From Anaerolineae bacterium (GTDB lineage: Bacteria > Chloroflexota > Anaerolineae > B4-G1 > SLSP01): a stretch of DNA of 5,845 nucleotides. The notes beneath the pieces were generated by a model that saw only the letters and a list, made by a program, of their open reading frames with translations, had not been told where the DNA came from and ran no database searches. This document shows, piece after piece, positions 1 to 4,819 of the stretch. Positions within the stretch are counted from its first letter, which is position 1; each line of letters opens with the position of its first letter. The translations under genes and the position numbers were made by a program. The stretch covers positions 1 through 5,845 of the forward strand of contig JAIOSN010000290.1 of assembly GCA_021107605.1 (NCBI GenBank), read 5' to 3'.

Positions 1-275
1 CCAAGACCGCTGAAGATCCGGCTGCTGGATATGTCTACATGCTCGCTGTGCGGCGACCGTGGCGTCAGCAGGGCGTCGGATTAGCGATGTTGCATCACAC
101 CTTCGGGGAGTTCTATCGCCGAGGCAAGAAACGGTGCGCGCTGGGAGTGGATGCGACCAGTCTCACCGGGGCGACGCGCCTTTACGAGAAGGCCGGGATG
201 CATGTCCAGCGGCAAGCGGTGAGCTATGAGAAGGTGCTCCGCAAGGGACAAGATTTGAGTACGCAAACGTTGTAG
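1..275 (+). CDS. GNAT-family N-acetyltransferase, C-terminal fragment (5' end outside window)
   Basis: The reading frame is open from base 3 to the TAG at 273-275 and gives 90 residues; the N-terminal part lies left of the window. Residues 16-28 of the fragment read VRRPWRQQGVGLA, which contains the R-x-x-G-x-G acetyl-CoA pyrophosphate-binding loop (motif A) of GNAT enzymes. About 30 residues later comes a DATSLTGATRLYEKAGM segment, matching the usual GNAT motif B with its (L)YEKAGF-like end. Family members transfer an acetyl group from acetyl-CoA to an amine on a small molecule, peptide or protein. The substrate cannot be told from this half. An ATG at 39 is in frame but cannot be the true start, because conserved strand beta-4 residues precede it. 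The stop codon directly abuts an octamer repeat array starting at 276. The family call is firm; the specific function is unknown. Confidence 0.85.
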   Translation, partial: KTAEDPAAGYVYMLAVRRPWRQQGVGLAMLHHTFGEFYRRGKKRCALGVDATSLTGATRLYEKAGMHVQRQAVSYEKVLRKGQDLSTQTL

Positions 276-331
276 CGAGGGAGCGAAAGGGCGATAAGGC
301 GAGTGAGCGATAAGGCGAGTGAGCGAATTGC
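276..331. repeat. Octamer tandem array (CGAnnnnn), 7 units
   Basis: CGA recurs exactly every 8 bases at 276, 284, 292, 300, 308, 316 and 324. The units include CGAGGGAG, CGAAAGGG, CGATAAGG and CGAGTGAG; the last two occur twice each in alternation. The final unit (CGAATTGC) is degenerate. The array starts at the base after the acetyltransferase stop codon, and the preceding eight bases (CGTTGTAG, including that stop) loosely fit the pattern. The same units appear as reverse complement in the array at 4508-4625. Confidence 0.85.
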
Positions 332-402
332 AAGTTGTCATCACGAGTCTGATCGTTTGAGTTTACTAAAAAAAGGAATGTAGATTGAAAACAATAGATC
401 AA

Positions 403-428
403 TATTTATCTGCGAAAATCTGCGTCCC
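403..428. repeat. Short direct repeat ATCTGCG x2
   Basis: ATCTGCG occurs at 408-414 and again at 419-425, separated by AAAA and followed by TCC. From general knowledge, ATCTGCG/AATCTGCGTCC-type repeats are scattered through intergenic DNA of several bacterial phyla, so this looks like a remnant of such a dispersed element. Only two copies are present, so the call rests mainly on resemblance. Confidence 0.4.
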
Positions 429-433
429 ATAAT
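405..433 (+). promoter_or_regulatory. Weak candidate promoter for the ABC genes
   Basis: TTTATC (405-410) and CATAAT (428-433) are 17 bp apart. The -10 matches five of six consensus bases, but the -35 matches only three. An overlapping alternative is TTGAAA (385-390) with TATCTG (407-412) at 16 bp. Neither is strong, and the choice is uncertain. Confidence 0.2.
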
Positions 434-510
434 AACTCGACCAATGAAGCCTTAGGCCCTCTCGCGATATGAGTTGATTTTAACAGCTAGCATAATTAGG
501 AAGTACAACT

Positions 511-2397
511 ATGAATACGAATGTGGAACATCATTTTTCACAACAGTTGGGCTTTGATCTAAAGGGAGCCAGAGCCAAGAATCGGCTGCTCGGATTATGG
601 CGCATGATGACGGGGTTCCGGCTGGTCTACTTGGGCGCGCTTATCAGCATCACCATTGGGGCAGCGGCGCGCACCGGCACTTACCTGCTCTTGCGTCATA
701 TTATCGATACCGTTTTTACCCAAGGTCAAAATCTGGATAAGTTGCCGCTCTTCGCGCTCAGTTTCGTCGCTCTGGCGGGCGTGGAAGGATTGTTCTCTTA
801 CCTGCGCGGCATCTGGTCGGCGCGCACGGCCGAGGGCATCACCGTCCGGTTGCGGAACTATCTCTTCGATCATACCCAGCGGCTGACCTTCACCTACCAT
901 GACCACACTAAAACCGGCGGCTTGATTCAGCGCGCGACCTCGGATGTCGATACCTTGCGCCGCTTCTATGCGGATCAGGCCGTCGGCATCGGGCGGATTG
1001 TAGCGCTCTTCACTATCAACTTCGTGATGTTATTGCAGATGAACACCCGCTTAGGGTGGTTGTCCGTGATTATCATGCCCCTGGTGCTGGTAATGTCCTA
1101 CTTCTTCTTTGGCAAGGTTTCTAAGGCTTATGAGCGCTATCAGGAACAGGAGGCTAAACTTTCGACCATCTTGCAGGAAAATATAAGCGGCGTGCGGGTG
1201 GTGAAAGCCTTCGCGCGGCAACGCTATGAGATGGATAAATTTGAGTGGGAAAATAAGGAGAAATATCGGCGCGGTAAGCGTCTCCTCGTGATGCACTCTC
1301 TCTACTGGCCGATCTCTGATATTCTCTGTTCCGGGCAGACTCTCTTGGTAATGATCGTTGGCGCGTCAATGACCATCCGGGGCGAAATTACGCTGGGGAC
1401 TTACGTAGCGGTCATCGGCATGGTAGTCTGGATCATCTGGCCGCTGCGCAACTTGGGACGCTTGATCGTCCAGGTTTCCACGGGTCTGGTTTCCTACCGC
1501 CGGGTGATGGAGATCATCTCCGAAACCCGTGAAGATATGGAATCGGGCGAGACGTGGTTGGCGGAAAAGGAGCTGCGAGGCGAGTTCATCTTTCGGAACG
1601 TGGAGCTGGCCTATCAACCAGCCCCGCCGGAGCAGGATGAAGAGGAGGACAAAGAGGATGACGCTGAAACTCCGAAACCGCTCACAGTATTGCACGATAT
1701 CTCCTTCCACGTCAAGCCGGGTCAGACGGTAGCGTTGTTGGGTTCCACCGGTTCTGGCAAGACGAGCATTGTCAATCTACTCTTGCGTTTTTATGATTAC
1801 CAGACGGGAAGCATCACTTTAGATGGCCTTGAGTTACGGGAATATCCTAAGCGCGTCTTGCGCCAGCGGATCGGCATTGTGGAACAGGAGCCGTTCCTCT
1901 TCTCCCGCTCCATCCGTGAGAATATCGCTTACGGGCCCGGGCGGGAGGTGACGGAGGAAGAGGTAGTCGCGGCTGCCGAGGCCGCCGCCGTCCATGAGGT
2001 AATCCAGACTTTCCCGAAAGTGTATGATACGCTGGTGGGTGAGAAGGGCGTGACGCTTTCTGGCGGACAGCGGCAGCGAGTGGCGTTGGCGCGTACCCTG
2101 CTCAAAAATCCCAGCATACTGATCTTGGACGCGGCGACTTCTTCCGTGGATACCGAGACAGAGATGCAGATTGAGGCGGCTTTAGATCGCCAGCTGGCTA
2201 ACCGGACCACTTTTATCATCGCCCACCGTATCCAGACTGTGATGCGCGCCGATTGGATCTTGGTCTTGGATAAAGGCCGTATTGTCCAACAGGGAGTGCA
2301 TGAGGATTTGGTGCAGGAGTCGGGACTCTATCGGGAGACCTACGAGATTCAGGCGCAGATCGAAGAGGAAGTCGAGCGCGAGGTAACGTTAGAGTAA
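511..2397 (+). CDS. Heterodimeric ABC exporter subunit with degenerate ATP site (permease-ATPase half-transporter)
   Basis: This 628-residue protein is a membrane-embedded half-transporter that would use ATP to export an unknown substrate. The N-terminal half has six likely membrane helices near residues 36-56, 79-99, 157-177, 181-201, 263-288 and 294-313. The cytoplasmic coupling segment SGVRVVKAFARQ sits between helices 4 and 5. The nucleotide-binding domain has A-loop Tyr368, Walker A GSTGSGKT (411-418), Q-loop Gln459, signature LSGGQ (516-520), Walker B ending in Asp540 and switch His572. Ala541 replaces the catalytic glutamate after Asp540, so this subunit's own ATP site should be slow or inactive. 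An acidic insert (371-390) separates the A-loop from the next beta strand. The ATG is preceded by AGGAAG at 498-503, 7 nt upstream. The partner gene follows 207 bp downstream on the same strand. A multidrug, lipid or peptide exporter role is possible, but the substrate is unknown. Confidence 0.93.
   Translation: MNTNVEHHFSQQLGFDLKGARAKNRLLGLWRMMTGFRLVYLGALISITIGAAARTGTYLLLRHIIDTVFTQGQNLDKLPLFALSFVALAGVEGLFSYLRGIWSARTAEGITVRLRNYLFDHTQRLTFTYHDHTKTGGLIQRATSDVDTLRRFYADQAVGIGRIVALFTINFVMLLQMNTRLGWLSVIIMPLVLVMSYFFFGKVSKAYERYQEQEAKLSTILQENISGVRVVKAFARQRYEMDKFEWENKEKYRRGKRLLVMHSLYWPISDILCSGQTLLVMIVGASMTIRGEITLGTYVAVIGMVVWIIWPLRNLGRLIVQVSTGLVSYRRVMEIISETREDMESGETWLAEKELRGEFIFRNVELAYQPAPPEQDEEEDKEDDAETPKPLTVLHDISFHVKPGQTVALLGSTGSGKTSIVNLLLRFYDYQTGSITLDGLELREYPKRVLRQRIGIVEQEPFLFSRSIRENIAYGPGREVTEEEVVAAAEAAAVHEVIQTFPKVYDTLVGEKGVTLSGGQRQRVALARTLLKNPSILILDAATSSVDTETEMQIEAALDRQLANRTTFIIAHRIQTVMRADWILVLDKGRIVQQGVHEDLVQESGLYRETYEIQAQIEEEVEREVTLE
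1621..1680 (+). other. Acidic linker insert in ABC subunit 1 (residues 371-390)
   Basis: Residues 371-390 are almost all Glu, Asp, Pro and Ala/Thr, with a run of ten residues (QDEEEDKEDD) at 375-384. The insert lies between A-loop Tyr368 and the LTVLHDISF strand that normally follows within a few residues. In typical exporters this hairpin is short. The flanking domain motifs are intact, so this is a surface loop expansion, not a frameshift. Confidence 0.7.
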
Positions 2398-2604
2398 ATT
2401 GCGTTATCATTTTTGGTTCTACTGAAAAAATAAAAATTCTTACCACAAAGGCGCAAAGGCACAAAGATTTGAAAATTAACTCTTTGACCGATAAGGGTAA
2501 ACATTTTCAACCTAATCTAAATTTTTTTCTTAGCGTCTTTGCGTCTTAGTGGAGAACTAGCTTTTTCTAGTGGAGCCCTATTTACATTAGCCATGGAGTA
2601 AATC
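2398..2604. other. Intergenic spacer between the two ABC genes
   Basis: This AT-rich spacer holds the inverted-end element at 2443-2552, a small hairpin (ACTAG at 2556-2560 pairing with CTAGT at 2567-2571, loop CTTTTT) and the GGAG ribosome binding site of the second ABC gene (2595-2598). I see no strong promoter and no terminator followed by a T-run. Cotranscription of the two genes is therefore plausible despite the wide gap. Confidence 0.45.
2443..2552. repeat. Palindromic element with 24-bp imperfect inverted ends
   Basis: The left arm (2443-2466) begins CCACAAAGGCGCAAAG and the right arm (2529-2552) ends in GCGTCTTAGTGG. The right arm reverse-complemented matches the left at 19 of 24 positions. 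The arms flank an AT-rich centre of about 62 bp. Each arm has an internal 8-bp period (CAAAGGCG / CAAAGGCA on the left, GCGTCTTT / GCGTCTTA on the right). It resembles the ACCACAAAGGCGCAAAGG-type dispersed repeats known from many bacterial genomes. It could be a MITE-like element or a large transcript hairpin. It encodes nothing. Confidence 0.65.
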
Positions 2605-4431
2605 ATGTCCAACTATGAGACATTTCAAGAAGAAGAATTTAGTACGGAGTTTAATGGTCAAGTGGTGCTGCGCATTTTGGCGCAAGTTAAGCCCTACTGG
2701 TATTGGGTATTAGGATTTGTAATAATGATTGCCGGCACTTCCGTGCTGGACGCGGGCTTCACCTACTTGGGCAAGCAGATCATTGACGAGGCCATTTCGG
2801 TCGGTGACACCGCGCGGCTCAAGGAATTCGTCTTGCTCTACGGCGGCATGGCGTTGTTACAATCTGTCACCGTCTTCGGCTTCATCTATCTGGCCGGGGT
2901 GTTGGGCGAGCGCGTGCAATACGATCTGCGGCGCAAGCTCTTCAATCACCTGCAAACCCTCTCCTTCTCCTACTTTAACGAGACCCCGTTGGGCTGGATT
3001 ATGTCCCGCGTGACCTCTGATTCCCGCCGCATCGCCGAGCTGGTAACATGGGGGCTGGTGGATAGCACTTGGGCGATCTTCAATATCATCACCTCGTTGA
3101 TTTTCATGACCATCATCAATTGGCGGTTGGCCTCGATTGTGCTGCTGATCGTGCCTATCATGCTGGGGGTGGCGGTGTGGTTCAAGACGCACATCCTGGT
3201 GGAGTATCGCCGGGTACGCAAACTGAGCTCGGAGTTGACCGGGATTTACAGCGAAAACATCTCTGGCGTGCGGGTAGTCAAGGCCCTGGTGCGGGAACGG
3301 CGGAATTTGGTGGAGTTTAGTGAGAAATCTTCCACCCTCTACCAGGCCGCTTACCGGGCTGCCTGGCTCTCTGCACTCTTCCTCCCGTTGGTGCAGATCA
3401 TCGGCTCGCTGGCCGTCGGCGCGGTGATCTGGTATGGTGGCTTGCAAATCAACACGCAGGGCGCCCTCACCATCGGGGGAGTCCAGGCCTTCCTTTCCTA
3501 CCTGACCTTCATGCTCTGGCCGATCCAGGACCTGGCGCGAGTGTACGCGGAGATGCAGCACTCCGTCGCCTCGGCCGAGCGGGTCTTCTCGCTCATCGAC
3601 GCGCAGCCGGAAATCGTGGACCGGGAGGATGCAATCGATCCCGGCACGTTGCGGGGCGATATCGTCTTTGACGATGTGAGCTTCTACTACGAAGAGGGCG
3701 ACCCGGTACTCGAACATTTCAATTTACAGGTAGCGGAGGGTGAACGCATCGCTATCGTGGGGCCGACGGGTGGCGGGAAGACGACCATTGTCAATTTACT
3801 GGCGCGCTTCTTCGAGCCACGGCAAGGCGTTATCCGGCTGGTGGGCCGTGATTACACCGAACTCACCCAGCACGCCATCCAATCACGCATTGGGATAGTT
3901 TTGCAGACGCCCCATCTCTTCTCCGGCACCATCCGCGATAACATCCGCTACGGACGGCTGGACGCGACGGACGAGGAGGTACTGCAGGCCGCGCAGATCG
4001 CTAAGGCGCACGAGTTCATCGTCGGGCTGGAGCATGGTTACGCTGAAGAGGTAGGCGAGGGCGGCGGCTTGCTCTCGGTGGGACAGAAACAGCTGCTCAG
4101 CTTGGCGCGGGCCGTGTTGGCCGATCCCGACATTCTGATCATGGATGAGGCCACCAGTTCGGTTGATACGCTGACCGAGGCCCTCATTCAAGAGGGTATG
4201 GAGGCGGTGATGCGCGGACGGACCAGCTTCGTGATCGCTCACCGGCTCTCCACTATCAAGAACGCCGACCGCATTTTACTCATTGAGGCTGGCAAAATTA
4301 TTGAGATGGGTGATCATAAGGAGCTGATTCGCGCTCACGGTCACTACTACGACCTCTACACGCGGCAGTTCCGGCAGACGTTGGAGCACCAGTATAAAAG
4401 TAGACAGGAAACGGTAGATAGTAGACGGTAG
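2605..4431 (+). CDS. Heterodimeric ABC exporter subunit with catalytic Walker B (permease-ATPase half-transporter)
   Basis: This 608-residue half-transporter has six likely membrane helices near residues 33-55, 75-97, 153-171, 175-193, 252-277 and 291-314, then a nucleotide-binding domain. Motifs are A-loop Tyr362, Walker A GPTGGGKT (386-393), Q-loop Gln434, signature LSVGQ (490-494), Walker B Asp514 with catalytic Glu515, and switch His546. The signature departs from LSGGQ by Gly492 to Val. This complements the partner's missing glutamate: paired head to tail, subunit 2's Walker motifs with subunit 1's LSGGQ make the working ATP site. The coupling segment SGVRVVKALVRE is nearly the same as in subunit 1, in line with an ancient duplication. 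The ATG follows GGAG (2595-2598) by 6 nt. The last eleven or so residues and the TAG are encoded by a heptamer array. Heterodimer assignment is strong; the substrate is unknown. Confidence 0.93.
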   Translation: MSNYETFQEEEFSTEFNGQVVLRILAQVKPYWYWVLGFVIMIAGTSVLDAGFTYLGKQIIDEAISVGDTARLKEFVLLYGGMALLQSVTVFGFIYLAGVLGERVQYDLRRKLFNHLQTLSFSYFNETPLGWIMSRVTSDSRRIAELVTWGLVDSTWAIFNIITSLIFMTIINWRLASIVLLIVPIMLGVAVWFKTHILVEYRRVRKLSSELTGIYSENISGVRVVKALVRERRNLVEFSEKSSTLYQAAYRAAWLSALFLPLVQIIGSLAVGAVIWYGGLQINTQGALTIGGVQAFLSYLTFMLWPIQDLARVYAEMQHSVASAERVFSLIDAQPEIVDREDAIDPGTLRGDIVFDDVSFYYEEGDPVLEHFNLQVAEGERIAIVGPTGGGKTTIVNLLARFFEPRQGVIRLVGRDYTELTQHAIQSRIGIVLQTPHLFSGTIRDNIRYGRLDATDEEVLQAAQIAKAHEFIVGLEHGYAEEVGEGGGLLSVGQKQLLSLARAVLADPDILIMDEATSSVDTLTEALIQEGMEAVMRGRTSFVIAHRLSTIKNADRILLIEAGKIIEMGDHKELIRAHGHYYDLYTRQFRQTLEHQYKSRQETVDSRR

Positions 4432-4441
4432 ACAGTAGACG
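4400..4441. repeat. Heptamer tandem array (GTAGACn), 6 units
   Basis: GTAGAC or GTAGAT occurs at 4400, 4414, 4421, 4428 and 4435, all in one 7-bp register; the unit at 4407 is degraded (GGAAACG). The array overlaps the 3' end of the second ABC gene: the TAG stop at 4429-4431 lies inside a GTAGAC unit. Since 7 is not a multiple of 3, successive units are read in different frames. Confidence 0.85.
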
Positions 4442-4448
4442 GGGAACA

Positions 4449-4473
4449 AGCCCGTGGCTAAAGACCACGGGCT
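4449..4473. repeat. REP-like perfect hairpin downstream of the ABC pair
   Basis: AGCCCGTGG (4449-4457) pairs perfectly with CCACGGGCT (4465-4473) around a 7-nt loop (CTAAAGA). It lies 17 bp after the ABC stop codon. No T-run follows, so it is not a classic Rho-independent terminator, though it could stabilise the transcript end. It resembles GC-rich dispersed palindromes with the core AGCCCGTGGCT. Confidence 0.65.
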
Positions 4474-4483
4474 ACGCGGCCAC

Positions 4484-4499
4484 GCCCCATAAATGGGGC
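4484..4499. repeat. Second small hairpin GCCCCA / TGGGGC
   Basis: GCCCCA (4484-4489) pairs with TGGGGC (4494-4499) around TAAA. It lies 10 bp after the preceding hairpin, giving a two-hairpin unit like the paired palindromes of REP/BIME elements. No T-run follows. Confidence 0.5.
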
Positions 4500-4507
4500 T
4501 AGCTGGG

Positions 4508-4625
4508 ACACTCACTCGTTTCCTCGCCTTTTCGCTCACTCGCCTTCTCGCTCACTCATCTACTCGCTTTCTCGTTCACTCGCTCCCGCTCCCTCGCTTT
4601 CTCGCCTTTTCGCTTTCTCGCTCCA
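4508..4625. repeat. Octamer tandem array (TCGnnnnn), about 14 units
   Basis: TCG recurs in an 8-bp register at 4516, 4524, 4532, 4540, 4548, 4564, 4572 and 4580, and after one 6-bp unit (4588-4593) again at 4594, 4602, 4610 and 4618. The unit at 4556 has TCA. Common units are TCGCTCAC, TCGCTTTC and TCGCCTTT. It is the reverse complement of the array at 276-331: the 24 bases at 4532-4555 match 303-326 inverted with one mismatch. It ends directly at the -35 of a candidate promoter. Confidence 0.85.
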
Positions 4626-4653
4626 TTGTCAAACGAAACAACCATGTTATAGT
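4626..4653 (+). promoter_or_regulatory. Candidate sigma70-type promoter with extended -10, for the thioredoxin-VKOR gene
   Basis: TTGTCA (4626-4631) and TATAGT (4648-4653) each match five of six consensus bases and are 16 bp apart. TGT just before the -10 gives an extended -10 (TGnTATAGT). This is the best promoter-like site in the window, and it faces the gene starting at 4820. A start near 4660 would leave a leader of about 160 nt containing the palindrome at 4675-4688 and the heptamer array. Confidence 0.5.
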
Positions 4654-4656
4654 CAC

Positions 4657-4688
4657 CAATTAGTAAATCAATTAGTGGGGGATCCCAC
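4657..4688. promoter_or_regulatory. Direct repeat and palindrome just downstream of the candidate promoter
   Basis: CAATTAGT occurs twice, at 4657-4664 and 4669-4676, 12 bp apart. It is followed by the palindrome GTGGG-GGAT-CCCAC (4675-4688). Around the predicted transcription start such sites could bind a regulator or form an early transcript hairpin. The sequence alone does not tell which, and chance is possible. Confidence 0.25.
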
Positions 4689-4743
4689 ACCTACAATAAT
4701 GCAAATGTTTCACTAACGCCAACACCTGAGTCTTGAAGCAAAC

Positions 4744-4795
4744 TTTAGACTTACGGCTTTAGACTTGCGACTTTTGACTTGCGACTTTAGACTTA
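4744..4795. repeat. Heptamer tandem array (TTTAGAC / TTGCGAC), about 7 units
   Basis: Seven-base units start at 4744, 4751, 4758, 4765, 4772, 4779 and 4786. TTTAGAC-type and TTGCGAC-type units alternate, so the array also reads as a 14-bp repeat of three and a half copies. It ends six bases before the ribosome binding site of the thioredoxin-VKOR gene and so would lie in its leader. Confidence 0.85.
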
Positions 4796-4801
4796 TTTTC
4801 A

Positions 4802-4808
4802 GAGGAGG
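4802..4808 (+). promoter_or_regulatory. Ribosome binding site of the thioredoxin-VKOR gene
   Basis: GAGGAGG is a near-perfect Shine-Dalgarno match, and 11 nt separate it from the ATG at 4820. That is longer than usual, but no closer in-frame ATG, GTG or TTG exists. The next in-frame ATG (4844) would shorten the positively charged start of the signal peptide, so 4820 is preferred. Confidence 0.6.
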
Positions 4809-4819
4809 ATAGAGAACTG

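Larger units (their letters stand above)
332..510. other. AT-rich leader region of the ABC gene pair
   Basis: There is no coding potential in this stretch. It is AT-rich compared with the genes on either side. It contains the short repeat at 403-428, weak promoter-like hexamers, and the AGGAAG ribosome binding site (498-503) of the first ABC gene. No terminator hairpin for the acetyltransferase gene is visible. Confidence 0.5.

Noticed and set aside
1366..1710. Minus-strand open frame of 114 codons
   Set aside because: It is antisense to the helix 6 to ATPase part of the first ABC gene, with no ribosome binding site or domain that I recognise.
2484..2520. Internal promoter between the ABC genes (TTGACC at 2484-2489)
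   Set aside because: The -35 is good, but no acceptable -10 hexamer lies 15-19 bp downstream.
2857..3717. Long minus-strand open frame of 286 codons
   Set aside because: It is antisense to the well-supported second ABC gene. Its translation is rich in His, Asp, Arg and Gln with no recognisable domain, as expected for the shadow of a GC-rich gene.
4449..4473. Rho-independent terminator of the ABC operon
   Set aside because: The stem is perfect but is followed by CTACGCGGCC, not a T-run, so I annotate it as a REP-like hairpin instead.
4276..4539. Minus-strand small gene spanning the ABC end and gap 3
   Set aside because: Most of it is antisense to the ABC gene and the rest reads through heptamer, hairpin and octamer repeats. 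There is no coding signal.
4508..4625. Possible CRISPR array
   Set aside because: Units are 8 bp with no unique spacers, and no cas gene is present. It is a simple tandem array.
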